Below are positions 1-7,292 of a stretch of 18,370 nt of DNA, one piece after another. The stretch's first letter is position 1. Each line of letters starts with the position of its first letter. Position numbers and translations under genes: made by a program. A model generated the notes under the pieces. That model made no database searches. It had not been told where the DNA came from and worked only from the letters and a program-made list of their open reading frames with translations. Origin of the DNA: Prolixibacteraceae bacterium (GTDB lineage Bacteria; Bacteroidota; Bacteroidia; Bacteroidales; Prolixibacteraceae); assembly GCA_003537645.1 (NCBI GenBank), contig DPRM01000123.1:21801-40170 (forward strand), in the 5' to 3' direction.

Positions 1-432
1 CTTTTGCTCGACCGGGCTACCAGTGCCGAAAAGCGCAATAAACTACCCTTGCAGTATATCGGAATTGGAATTCTGCTGCTGATTGGCGGCCTCGCTTTGC
101 GCAACCTCTTCATTATTTCAAAAATTCAGGCAACGCCCACCTGGGTTTTTCTGTGCAACGCAATTTCTTTCGGGTTTCTGGCACTGATTTATTTTGTGGT
201 TGACCTGAAAGGAAAAGCGAACTGGTTTGCACTGATTAAAACTGCCGGAACCAGCACATTAACCTGTTACCAGATTCCATACGTTTACTACATCGTTGCT
301 GCTCATGCATTTACACTGCCTGTTTTCCTGAAAACCGGCGCGATGGGTCTGGTTAAATCATTCGTTTATGCTTTAATCATTATTGGGATTACCGCCCTCT
401 TGGGGAAACTGAAAATCAAGTTAAAAATCTAA
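1..432 (+). CDS. DUF5009-type membrane acyltransferase, C-terminal part (5' end outside window)
   Basis: The reading frame is open from base 1, so only the last 143 or so residues are visible; the TTG at position 4 is not a credible start. The product is very hydrophobic, with about four membrane segments. One starts near ORF residue 20 (numbered from the TTG), one near 50, one around the TSTLTCYQIPYVYY stretch, and one just before the basic tail KLKIKLKI. The ending with WVFLCNAISF, VVDLKGKANWF and GTSTLTCYQIPY matches what I recall of the DUF5009 family. These are multi-pass membrane proteins related to heparan-alpha-glucosaminide N-acetyltransferase (YeiB/NagX-like), which probably transfer acyl groups to sugars across the inner membrane. 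The stop lies 20 bases before the secreted glycosidase gene, so the two are probably co-transcribed. The family call is good; the substrate is unknown. Confidence 0.75.
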   Translation, partial: LLLDRATSAEKRNKLPLQYIGIGILLLIGGLALRNLFIISKIQATPTWVFLCNAISFGFLALIYFVVDLKGKANWFALIKTAGTSTLTCYQIPYVYYIVAAHAFTLPVFLKTGAMGLVKSFVYALIIIGITALLGKLKIKLKI

Positions 433-452
433 CCCACTTAAAACGAACTGAT

Positions 453-1610
453 ATGAGAAACCTACTTGCTATTTTCATCATTTGTTTTGCCGGAAGCGCT
501 GTTTTTTCGCAGCCTGCTTTTAACGGCCTGGATACCGATTTGGGTAATTTATACCGTTTATCGAACGCTCAAACCCGATCAATCAGTCCCGAGAATTTTA
601 CAGGTGAGAAAGGGAAAGGCGGAATGGCTCATCCCGATGATAAAGACAAGGTTAACGTGGCCAATGCCAGCTTTGCCGCCCGCGACCTGGGTCAGGGATG
701 GAAAGTAAATCCTTATGTCCGCATTCAGCCCGGCGAAACTTTTACAATGGCCGAAATTGAAGGTCCGGGCGCCATTCAGCACATTTGGATGACTCCCACC
801 GGTAACTGGCGCTTTTCAATCCTTCGCATTTATTGGGACGACGAAACCGAACCCTCGGTCGAATGTCCTGTCGGCGATTTCTTTTGCATGGGCTGGAACG
901 AATATGCGCCGCTCAATTCACTGGCTGTTTGTGTAAATCCCGGAAGCGCGTTTAATTGCTACTGGACCATGCCATTCCGCAAAAAATGCCGCATCACGAT
1001 GGAAAACATCAACGACAAAGATCCGATGACACTGTATTATCAGATCGATTACACCCTGACCGATGTTCCGGATGACGCTGCTTATTTCCACGCGCAATAC
1101 CGTCGTACAAATCCGAATACAACTTCAGATTATACAATTGTTGATAATATTAAAGGAAAGGGCCAGTTTGTTGGCGTTTACATGGCCTGGGGTGTCAACA
1201 ATAACGGATGGTGGGGCGAAGGTGAAATCAAGTTTTTTATGGATGGCGACAAAAAATTCCCGACAATTTGTGGCACCGGTACTGAAGATTACTTCTGCGG
1301 ATCGTACAATTTCGACCGAAACGGACAGTACAAGGAATTTTGCACCCCGTATGCCGGGCTGCACCAGGTTATTCGTCCCGACGGAACCTACAAGGCACAA
1401 CAACGGTTCGGTCTTTATCGCTGGCATATTAAAGACCCCATCAGGTTTGAAAAAGACCTGAGAATCACTATTCAGGATTTGGGCTGGAGACAGGGAGGCA
1501 GATACCTGCCACAGCAATCAGATATTTCTTCGGTTTGCTACTGGTATCAGACCGACCCGCACACCAAATTCCCCCAATTGCCGAAATGGGAACAACTTGA
1601 AGTATATTAA
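453..1610 (+). CDS. Secreted DUF2961 / GH172 family glycoside hydrolase
   Basis: The protein has 385 residues. It begins with a signal peptide (charged MRN, hydrophobic LLAIFIICFAGSAVF, likely cut after FSQ at about residue 20), so it acts in the periplasm or outside the cell. The body matches DUF2961, now glycoside hydrolase family GH172. Characterised members are exo-acting alpha-D-fructofuranosidases, difructose dianhydride I enzymes and D-arabinofuranosidases. Visible family motifs are GPGAIQHIWMT (about 104-114), GWWGEGEIKFFMDGD (about 252-266) and GTGTEDYFCGSYNF (about 274-287). E256 or E258 and E278 are the best candidates for the acid/base and nucleophile pair, from their place in these motifs and spacing close to the known pair. 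Length is normal for a single-domain member. It follows the DUF5009 gene by 20 bases. ATG start; no clear Shine-Dalgarno. The exact substrate cannot be told from sequence. Confidence 0.87.
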   Translation: MRNLLAIFIICFAGSAVFSQPAFNGLDTDLGNLYRLSNAQTRSISPENFTGEKGKGGMAHPDDKDKVNVANASFAARDLGQGWKVNPYVRIQPGETFTMAEIEGPGAIQHIWMTPTGNWRFSILRIYWDDETEPSVECPVGDFFCMGWNEYAPLNSLAVCVNPGSAFNCYWTMPFRKKCRITMENINDKDPMTLYYQIDYTLTDVPDDAAYFHAQYRRTNPNTTSDYTIVDNIKGKGQFVGVYMAWGVNNNGWWGEGEIKFFMDGDKKFPTICGTGTEDYFCGSYNFDRNGQYKEFCTPYAGLHQVIRPDGTYKAQQRFGLYRWHIKDPIRFEKDLRITIQDLGWRQGGRYLPQQSDISSVCYWYQTDPHTKFPQLPKWEQLEVY

Positions 1611-1631
1611 TCTGGATTGATCTATATTTTG

Positions 1632-1713
1632 CATCAGTCATTTGGTGGTCATTCTGTTGTCATTTCCTGACAATTGAATGACTACCAAATGACTTGTATT
1701 ATTCCGGATATTC
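1632..1713. repeat. 82-bp palindromic element, copy 1 (downstream of GH172 and of trmB)
   Basis: This copy lies between the convergent ends of the GH172 gene and trmB. It is 82 bp long and closely matches a second copy at 2525-2606 in the same orientation. It folds into a long hairpin: an 18-bp arm starting AGTCATTTGG at 1637 pairs with a matching arm ending at 1694 with one mismatch, and an inner TTGTCA/TGACAA pair closes on a TTTCC loop. The hexamer GTCATT recurs every 11 bases (from 1637, 1648 and 1659), with its complement AATGAC from 1677 and 1688. It could stop transcription from both sides, or be a small non-coding mobile element. Confidence 0.8.
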
Positions 1714-1735
1714 TTTACTCAGATTGATTTCCTGA

Positions 1736-2476
1736 TTACTCTTTCGCGCTTCGCCCAAAACTGCGGTACGGATCTTTCTCAATTTCAACATCCGGTTCGC
1801 GGAGCGGTTCGCCGTGATTTAGCCTGAATGAAAGGTACTTGATGCTCAAACCGCGGTCGAGCCATTGCTTCTCGTAGAAAGTCTGAATCGACAGCACTTC
1901 GTTCAGGATTTCGGAGTGGTACAAATCTTCGGTTTTCTGAATTACGACGAACTGATTTTCGTTAACCATCGCTTCGGAATACTTATACATGAAATTGCTG
2001 TCCGACTTCAGGTGAATAATGCCATTCGGACCCACAATCCGGCGGTAACTCTCAATGAAATTAGTGGCGGTAAGTCGTTTGCGGGTCTTTTTCATTTGCG
2101 GATCGGGGAAAGTGAGCCAGATTTCGGCTACTTCGCCTTCAGCAAAAAACAGGCGGATATTTTCGATGTTGGTACGCAAAAATCCAACATTTTTCAGGTT
2201 CATCTCTTTGGCCTGTGTGGCGCCTTTCCACATCCGCGAACCTTTTATGTCGATCCCGATGAAATTTACTTCAGGAAAATGCTGGGCAAGTTTTACCGTG
2301 TATTCGCCTTTTCCGCAGCCCAGTTCGAGCACAACCGGATGGTCGTTTCCAAAAAAATCGCGGCTCCATTTGCCTTTAAACTGAAATTCTTCGGATTGTA
2401 ACTGCCTGAACGGCACCTGAACAACGTGTTCGTAAGTTGCCATATCGGCAAACTTTTTTAACTTATTCTTCCCCAC
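1736..2476 (-). CDS. trmB: tRNA (guanine-N7-)-methyltransferase TrmB
   Basis: The protein has 246 residues and makes m7G at position 46 of tRNA, using S-adenosylmethionine in the cytoplasm. The SAM-binding loop ELGCGKG is at residues 51-57. The family-typical TFPDPQMKKTRKR segment is at about 122-134, and the late RGLSIKYLSFRL stretch is also usual. The start codon is GTG. I keep it, rather than the ATG at 2443, because the resulting N-terminus MGKNKLKKFADM resembles the conserved MGKNKL start I recall in Bacteroidota TrmB. It is the last gene of the minus-strand holB-ricT-gldH-trmB block, 138 bases after gldH. That gap holds repeat copy 2, which may reduce read-through into trmB. Nothing in the catalytic part looks damaged. 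Confidence 0.95.
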   Translation of the reverse strand: MGKNKLKKFADMATYEHVVQVPFRQLQSEEFQFKGKWSRDFFGNDHPVVLELGCGKGEYTVKLAQHFPEVNFIGIDIKGSRMWKGATQAKEMNLKNVGFLRTNIENIRLFFAEGEVAEIWLTFPDPQMKKTRKRLTATNFIESYRRIVGPNGIIHLKSDSNFMYKYSEAMVNENQFVVIQKTEDLYHSEILNEVLSIQTFYEKQWLDRGLSIKYLSFRLNHGEPLREPDVEIEKDPYRSFGRSAKE

Positions 2477-2524
2477 TGTTTTTTCTTAAATGTTTGACCG
2501 CTTATATACCTATTGGGCGTTTTA

Positions 2525-2606
2525 CATCAGTCATTTATGGTCATTATGTGGTCATTTCCTGACAATTGAATGACTTTTATGACATTGGGTATTATTGCGG
2601 ATATTC
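2525..2606. repeat. 82-bp palindromic element, copy 2 (between gldH and trmB)
   Basis: This copy has the same length and orientation as the one at 1632-1713. It shares the core TTTCCTGACAATTGAATGAC exactly and the flanking TATTATT-CGGATATTC with one change. It has one base lost in the left arm and one gained in the right, so its outer stem is weaker. GTCATT occurs from 2530, 2540 and 2551, and AATGAC from 2569. It starts 48 bases upstream of the trmB start and ends 8 bases after the gldH stop, so it lies in the gldH 3' region and in the likely trmB leader. Confidence 0.8.
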
Positions 2607-2614
2607 ATATTTTC

Positions 2615-3091
2615 TTAATACGTTTTCTCTATTCTGAACCCAATGTCGCGGATACCCGGCAGCACGTTGTCGCGCATTCCCTGTTTGATGTGAAATGTGT
2701 AATTTCCCTTGTGCGGAAAGTAAACACTGCTTTTATAAAGTATCTGATTGTCGTGCAAATCGCCAATGCCACTGCCCTTCCAGCGACCCGATGCTTCGGC
2801 CAGCGAAAATTCAACCGTGTCGGTAATCATTTTTCCGTCGGGCGAACCCACTGAAAGAAACAGCCAGAGATTGCTGTACGGATAGGTTCCCTTGTTGCGG
2901 ATATTCACATACAAATTGTGGTTCCGGATGGTATCGGAAAGAGCGACATCGAAAATAACCACCGAATCTTTGTTCCAACCATTGTTGTCGAGTGTTTTGT
3001 ATGCTTCGAACACTCTTTTGCGGTCGCACGAGACAATTCCTGTGATCAGTAAAATTCCTGCTATAAATATAAAAATCTGTTTAACGCGCAT
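2615..3091 (-). CDS. gldH: Gliding motility / T9SS-associated lipoprotein GldH
   Basis: The protein has 158 residues. It has a lipoprotein signal peptide, MRVKQIFIFIAGILLITGIV followed by SC, with C22 as the likely lipidated cysteine. The mature start (CDRKRVFEAYKTL, then NGWNKDSVVIFD) matches GldH, a lipoprotein needed for gliding in Flavobacterium. GldH is also kept in non-gliding Bacteroidota, together with the type IX secretion machinery. The rest appears to be one beta-rich domain ending in GNYTFHIKQGMRDNVLPGIRDIGFRIE, with no membrane segment beyond the signal. It follows ricT by 52 bases on the same strand; I recall this ricT-gldH pairing as common in the phylum. Two T9SS-tailed proteins elsewhere in the window agree with a working secretion system. 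Start is ATG. Confidence 0.9.
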   Translation of the reverse strand: MRVKQIFIFIAGILLITGIVSCDRKRVFEAYKTLDNNGWNKDSVVIFDVALSDTIRNHNLYVNIRNKGTYPYSNLWLFLSVGSPDGKMITDTVEFSLAEASGRWKGSGIGDLHDNQILYKSSVYFPHKGNYTFHIKQGMRDNVLPGIRDIGFRIEKTY

Positions 3092-3143
3092 ATAAATTGC
3101 TCTTTCATTGTGTTTTAACGCTTATTCCTGATATTTGGCCGGC

Positions 3144-4274
3144 TTATGCTTTTGGCTTATTAAAGTTTCGCCGGTCTCTGTTTCCGCTGTGCCTTTTTTT
3201 CTTCGACTTGTTCGGATTATCAAAACGTGTAAGCGAATCGCGTGTTGACCCGGCTTCGAAAACAATTTCGGCAACGGCAGGTTTTGCCTCAACTACTTCG
3301 CCCAAAAGCGAAACTTTATGTCCTTTCTGGTTCGAACGGATGATTTCTTTTACCCGATCGACCGATACCGGGATGAAGATTCCGGTTTTATCGCCCACTT
3401 TCGAATACCAGTAAATCCGTTTAAAAATATCAGCTTTCTGGTACTGGTAAGTTCCGTTTTCAACTTCGAGCTGGTTGTTGGTTGGCGGAAAATCTTTCTG
3501 GGCATCCAGATAAGTATCCACTTCAAAATTCAGGCAGCATTTTAGTTTTCCGCACTGTCCGGCCAGTTTTTGCGGGTTCAGCGAAATATCCTGGTAGCGG
3601 GCCGAGTTGGTTGTTACCGACACGAAATTGCTGATCCACGAAGCACAGCAAATTTCCCGTCCGCAAGGGCCAATTCCACCAATGCGGCCAGCTTCCTGGC
3701 GTGCACCGATTTGCTTCATTTCGATACGGATTTTAAAAGTATCGGCGAGCACTCTTATGAGCTGACGAAAATCGACACGATCGTCGGCAAGGTAATAGAA
3801 AATGGCTTTGGTGCGGTCTCCCTGGTATTCAACATCGCCAATTTTCATGTTCAGATTCAGTTCATTCGAAATCTGGCGCGACTTCAGCATTGTTTCGTGT
3901 TCAAGCGCGATGGCTTCTTTCCATTTTTCGATATCAGCCGGTTTTGCTTTCCGGTATATTTTGCGCAAATCGCCATTAATGGTGGTGACTTTGTGCTTTT
4001 TCATTTGCTCCATTACCAGATCGCCGGTGAGGGTTACAATCCCGATGTCGTGACCCGGATTGGCCTCAACAGCAACAATTTCGCCCTGCGACAATTGCAG
4101 GTTATTTACATTCCTGAAGTAATCTTTTCGTGTATTCTTGAACCGAACCTCCACCAGATCAGTCGGATTGGCAATATTGATGACATCGCCCAGCCAATCG
4201 TAAACATCGAGCTTTGAGCAGGTACCGCCGTGGCCGTTGCAACAGCCGCGATCAACCAAATTCAGATCATCCAT
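3144..4274 (-). CDS. ricT: PSP1-domain protein, RicT/YaaT family
   Basis: I take the ATG at 4274 (376 residues). An in-frame TTG at 4316 would add 14 residues, but MDDLNLVDRGCCNG matches the family N-terminus. Family features are VYDWL and the FKNTRKDYFRN segment at about 45-54, GHDIGIVTLTG at 74-84, and the PSP1 core with FYYLADDRVDFRQLIRVLA at about 159-177. The cysteine groups are GPCGREICC (C204, C209, C210) and GQCGKLKCC (C241, C246, C247), with C11, C12 and C19 near the start. In Bacillus subtilis, RicT works with RicA and RicF, carries iron-sulfur clusters and acts in RNA processing and development; its role in Bacteroidota is not settled. The C-terminus (about 356-376) is a lysine/arginine-rich tail, probably disordered and possibly RNA-binding. 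It sits between holB and gldH. Confidence 0.9.
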   Translation of the reverse strand: MDDLNLVDRGCCNGHGGTCSKLDVYDWLGDVINIANPTDLVEVRFKNTRKDYFRNVNNLQLSQGEIVAVEANPGHDIGIVTLTGDLVMEQMKKHKVTTINGDLRKIYRKAKPADIEKWKEAIALEHETMLKSRQISNELNLNMKIGDVEYQGDRTKAIFYYLADDRVDFRQLIRVLADTFKIRIEMKQIGARQEAGRIGGIGPCGREICCASWISNFVSVTTNSARYQDISLNPQKLAGQCGKLKCCLNFEVDTYLDAQKDFPPTNNQLEVENGTYQYQKADIFKRIYWYSKVGDKTGIFIPVSVDRVKEIIRSNQKGHKVSLLGEVVEAKPAVAEIVFEAGSTRDSLTRFDNPNKSKKKRHSGNRDRRNFNKPKA

Positions 4275-4399
4275 AGTTGTAAATTTTGCTTTCCGAAATA
4301 TTATATCCTGATACAAAAATAGTTATAAATGCCAACAAAAAAACCGCCCTTTTCTCCTGAATAAGCTTCCGATCCAAAACTGTAACTCAACACTGAACA

Positions 4400-5524
4400 C
4401 TACTTTCTGATCAGTTTCGTGATTTTAAAAGCCACATCGGTGAAAATAATTTTAGGATTTCCATTCATCCCGATATGATTATAGGCCGTTTCAAAAACTT
4501 CCGACATTTCAATGATATTCCGCTCGTTGATGAAAGGAGAAAACCGCTTCGAGAATTCTTCTTCCTGCTCGTTCATGAAAGTGAGATCTTTGTTCTTCAG
4601 GTTGTAAATAAAATTCTCGCGCAAAATCATCAGGCAATAGTTCAGCAGGTTTTTTTGCTTTTCTCGGCCAATGCCGGCAATCTGATCAACCCATTTGAAC
4701 AGGTCGGTAAATTTCCTTCCATACGAACTTCTCATCAGCTCTTTAAACCGTTCGAGGTTAAAAAGGGTTTGCTCGTCGGGCTGAAGCAATTCCAGCGCTT
4801 TACCGTAATTTCCTTTGGCGAGGTGCACAATATTGCGGATGTCGTGGCCTTCGGCTTCGGGCAGTACGGCAATGGCTTTTGCAAGCGAATCCGGATCAAT
4901 CGGAGGAATCGTTATCAGCTGGCAGCGCGAACGGATGGTGCTGATGATGTCTTCCTCGCTTTCGGTAATCAGGATGAACAAGGTTTTAACCGGCGGCTCT
5001 TCGATCATTTTCAGCAGCTTGTTGGCGCAGGCAACGTGCATCTTTTCGGGCAGCCATATAATCATCACCTTGTATTCCGATTCGTACGATTTCAGGTTCA
5101 GTTTCCTGATAATTTCTTCGCTCTGATGCGAATAAATCAAGCCCTGCGCATTCTCCACACCAATCTGGTCGAACCACTGGTCGATGCTGAAATAGGGGTT
5201 TTGCGCGATCATTTGTCGCCATTCTTCCAAAAAATTATCGCTGACAGGTTCTTTGAATTTTGGTGTTTTTATTACCGGAAATACAAAATGAAGATCGGGA
5301 TGGATTAACTTCCGGAACTTTCGGCACGAAGGACATTCGCCGCACGAATCGCTTGCCTGACGGTTGGTACATGCAACATATTGCGAGTATGCGATGGCAA
5401 GCGCCAGTTTACCAGTTCCCCCGGGGCCGGCAAAAAGCTGGGCGTGGCTTACTCTTTCTCCCCTAACCGACTGAATCAGCCGTTCTTTGGTGGCGCTTTG
5501 TCCGATAACTTCTTTAAAAAACAT
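4400..5524 (-). CDS. holB: DNA polymerase III subunit delta' (clamp loader)
   Basis: I choose the ATG at 5524 (374 residues), since MFFKEVIGQ is the usual family start; an ATG at 5584 would add 20 residues with no family match. The protein is an AAA+ clamp-loader subunit that helps place the sliding clamp on DNA. The P-loop-like GPGGTGK is at 33-39 but is followed by L instead of T or S, as expected for a delta' subunit that does not hydrolyse ATP. The zinc-binding cysteines are C52, C61, C64 and C67 (CGECPSC). The conserved LLKMIEEPP is at about 170-178 and the SRC motif at 199-201. The C-terminal part is helical. It is the first gene of the minus-strand block and is followed by ricT after 125 bases. 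No Shine-Dalgarno is apparent. Confidence 0.93.
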   Translation of the reverse strand: MFFKEVIGQSATKERLIQSVRGERVSHAQLFAGPGGTGKLALAIAYSQYVACTNRQASDSCGECPSCRKFRKLIHPDLHFVFPVIKTPKFKEPVSDNFLEEWRQMIAQNPYFSIDQWFDQIGVENAQGLIYSHQSEEIIRKLNLKSYESEYKVMIIWLPEKMHVACANKLLKMIEEPPVKTLFILITESEEDIISTIRSRCQLITIPPIDPDSLAKAIAVLPEAEGHDIRNIVHLAKGNYGKALELLQPDEQTLFNLERFKELMRSSYGRKFTDLFKWVDQIAGIGREKQKNLLNYCLMILRENFIYNLKNKDLTFMNEQEEEFSKRFSPFINERNIIEMSEVFETAYNHIGMNGNPKIIFTDVAFKITKLIRK

Positions 5525-5792
5525 ACAGGATAAATTGTGGAGTCCCAAAAATAGCAATTCCTGATGCAAAACCAGTTTTCCCATGAATTAGATTTCAACA
5601 ATCAATAACATTAACATAGGTAAGTAACCCTTCTGGTAGAACTTTTTACAATGTTTAGAAACATCTAAATTGCATGTGTCTAATTTTTAGATACTTATGA
5701 CTAAATGGGGGGGGGCGGCTTTTATTTTTGCTATTGACTTTAATGAATGAATATTGTAATTTTATATGTCAAATCTATAAAATCAACGACCT
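5525..5792. other. Divergent intergenic region with small inverted repeats and a G9 tract
   Basis: This stretch lies between the divergent starts of holB and the T9SS cargo gene. It holds two short inverted repeats: ATGTTTAGAAACAT with an overlapping TTTAGA/TCTAAA pair at about 5651-5669, and GTGTCTAA-TTT-TTAGATAC at 5676-5694 with one mismatch. A run of nine G follows at 5707-5715, 77 bases before the ATG of the plus-strand gene. The small palindromes could be regulator sites for either gene, but no known operator is recognised. Confidence 0.5.
5733..5764 (+). promoter_or_regulatory. Possible Bacteroidota-type promoter of the T9SS cargo gene
   Basis: ATTG at 5733-5736 lies 20 bases before TAATTTTA at 5757-5764. 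This resembles the Bacteroidota pattern of a -33 TTTG and a -7 TAnnTTTG box; the last base of the -7 box is A instead of G. The box ends 28 bases before the ATG. The region is AT-rich, so chance matches are likely. Confidence 0.35.
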
Positions 5793-6704
5793 ATGAACCA
5801 CAAAATCAGCTCGTTTATAATCCTTTCTTTGATTGTTTGGGAAATCTCCGCACAATCATTTCTTTCAACAAATAAGTTGTGGAGTACAATGTCAGGTCCG
5901 GTTAGTGGTTGTTCTTCATACTTCTGTAGTAGTTACTACACCAAATTTGATGGCGACACGCTGGTAGATGGAATTCGCTATATGAAGGCTCTCCGCAGCG
6001 ATGATCAACAGATGAAGAAATGGATTATTGAAGGGTTCATCAGGGAAGAAACCAATAAAAAAGTATTCTATCGGGATATAACTGCCAAGGAAGAATGCCT
6101 GTTGTACGATTTTGGCTGTAAGGCTGGCGATACCCTATTTTTGAACTGTGTATGCAGGGAATCAGGTTTTCTGGTTGATTCAATTAAAACTTTTGTAAAT
6201 GATGGAGTTGCGCGTAAATATTTTTACCTGACTTACCTGAAAATTAAAACAACAAAGGAGGTTTGGATTGAAGGAATCGGAAGCACATTAGGAATTCTGA
6301 ATGGTGGCAGTTTTAGCCATTGTATGACTGGCGGTGGCGAAGCCTTATTGTGCTTTACCGAAGATGGAATTAAAAAATATCAGTCACCTTTGGTCTCAAA
6401 TTATTGTTTTTTGAATCCCGACATTATCGACGGCATCAGCCCCGAAAAAACCATATCCGAATTCAAAGTATATCCTAACCCGGTTTCAGGCAAGCTGTTT
6501 GTTCAATTTCCCGCAATTACAGCCGAAAATTATACCCTCGAATTGTACTCGGTAAAAGGAGAATTAGTAAAAACAGAATGTGTGGAAGCTTTCGCCAATC
6601 TGTGTCAAATAGATGTGAGTTCGCTTCGAAATGGCACTTATATTCTACGCGTGATTTTAGACTCGGAAAAATATGCTGAAGAAGCAATAGTTATAAAACA
6701 ATGA
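5793..6704 (+). CDS. Secreted protein with T9SS type A C-terminal sorting domain
   Basis: The protein has 303 residues. A signal peptide (MNHKISSFIILSLIVWEISA, cut near AQ at 20-21) sends it across the inner membrane. The last 80 or so residues form a typical T9SS sorting domain: KVYPNPVSGKLFVQF at about 225-239, LYSVKGELV at 251-259, VSSLRNGTYILRV at 275-287 and the closing EEAIVIKQ. The product should therefore cross the outer membrane and be attached to the surface or released. The middle (about 25-210) includes YYTKFDGDTLVDG, LLYDFGCKAGDTL and VWIEGIGSTLGILN. I recall these segments from a large, uncharacterised family of Bacteroidota T9SS proteins with this layout. It has many cysteines (at least 10). 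No catalytic motif is seen and the function is unknown. ATG start; no Shine-Dalgarno. Confidence 0.87.
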   Translation: MNHKISSFIILSLIVWEISAQSFLSTNKLWSTMSGPVSGCSSYFCSSYYTKFDGDTLVDGIRYMKALRSDDQQMKKWIIEGFIREETNKKVFYRDITAKEECLLYDFGCKAGDTLFLNCVCRESGFLVDSIKTFVNDGVARKYFYLTYLKIKTTKEVWIEGIGSTLGILNGGSFSHCMTGGGEALLCFTEDGIKKYQSPLVSNYCFLNPDIIDGISPEKTISEFKVYPNPVSGKLFVQFPAITAENYTLELYSVKGELVKTECVEAFANLCQIDVSSLRNGTYILRVILDSEKYAEEAIVIKQ

Positions 6705-6718
6705 TTCAGAAAGCATGG

Positions 6719-6747
6719 GATTCCATCCTCCAAAAGGAGATGGAATC
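6719..6747 (+). terminator. Hairpin after the T9SS cargo gene
   Basis: GATTCCATCCTCC pairs with GGAGATGGAATC around an AAAA loop, with one bulged C, giving a 12-bp stem that begins 14 bases after the stop. The following TCTTATTATA is only moderately T-rich, so it may be a weak terminator or an mRNA-stabilising 3' hairpin before the next gene. Confidence 0.55.
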
Positions 6748-6773
6748 TCTTATTATACACATTACAATAAATT

Positions 6774-7130
6774 ATGAAAACGCTCCATTTACTCTTATTG
6801 CTTCTGGCAACCACCGCGCTAAAAACCCTGGCACATAATTATCAAACCATATATTCCAACCAGTCAGTACTTTTCAAAGAATCTTTAGGATACCGGATTA
6901 AAGGACTGCGGGTCGATTCGGTGAAAATAGTAGCCGCCGACACCGTTTTGTATCCGTTTGCTAACATCCAGGAAGTATCGAAATATTGCTATTCTCCTTA
7001 CAAAGCTTCGTGGAATAGAAAAAAGCCTTGTTCTACGATCGCGCGCGGACGACTGTCATCATCTATTCCTTCTTTCTATAAGTATTTTGCTCCTCTGGAG
7101 CCTTTACCAATCAATCGTTTTGCTTGGTAA
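6774..7130 (+). pseudogene. Truncated secreted-protein remnant (signal peptide and N-terminal segment only)
   Basis: The open frame gives 118 residues. It starts with a signal peptide (MKTLHLLLLLLATTALKTLAHN). The next segment, YQTIYSNQSVLFKE, GYRIKGLRVDSVKI and LYPFANIQEVSKYCYSPYKASW, resembles the beginning of a family of long Bacteroidota T9SS surface proteins as I remember them. After about residue 80 the match ends, and the tail (KKPCSTIARGRLSSSIPSFYKYF) looks like out-of-frame or unrelated sequence. There is no sorting domain, and members of that family are several hundred residues long. The following DNA up to pgk holds a C-rich short repeat. A deletion that left only the 5' end fits best. 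A genuine small secreted protein cannot be excluded. It lies 69 bases after the preceding cargo gene on the same strand. Confidence 0.55.
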
Positions 7131-7249
7131 GGGCCAACTGCGACTTCTTCGGACTTCGGACTCCCGTCTTCCCCCTCCCAACTTCTTTACCCCAACATTA
7201 AATTCAGGAAGGCAAAACCGGTTGAAATTAATCACTCCGATATATTCGT

Positions 7250-7257
7250 TATATTTG
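7250..7257 (+). promoter_or_regulatory. Probable -7 box of the pgk promoter
   Basis: TATATTTG is an exact match to the Bacteroidota -7 consensus TAnnTTTG and ends 35 bases before the pgk ATG. No good -33 TTTG is placed at the usual 19-21 bases; the nearest TTG (7222-7224) is 25 bases away. Confidence 0.5.
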
Positions 7258-7292
7258 AGCTGAATTTTTTGTACCACTTAAAAATAACAGAT

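Noticed and set aside
1637..1694. Regularly spaced GTCATT units as a CRISPR-like array
   Set aside because: The units are 6 bases with 5-base gaps and half are inverted. There are no long repeats, spacers or cas genes.
3570..4217. Plus-strand open frame of 215 codons opposite ricT
   Set aside because: It is fully antisense to a well-supported gene, with no family match or start signal.
4275..4316. Extended start of ricT at a TTG (14 more residues)
   Set aside because: The ATG at 4274 gives the family-type N-terminus; the extension has no similarity to it.
4475..5308. Long plus-strand open frame of 277 codons opposite holB
   Set aside because: It lies wholly within holB on the other strand, and the protein has no recognisable domain. 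holB has full family motifs, so this is a shadow of its codon use.
5525..5584. Extended start of holB (20 more residues)
   Set aside because: MFFKEVIGQ at 5524 is the normal start of the family; the extra residues are unrelated to it.
6958..7263. Second plus-strand frame of 101 codons in the remnant region
   Set aside because: It overlaps the signal-peptide-bearing frame and runs into the pgk promoter. Its composition is low-complexity and there is no family match.
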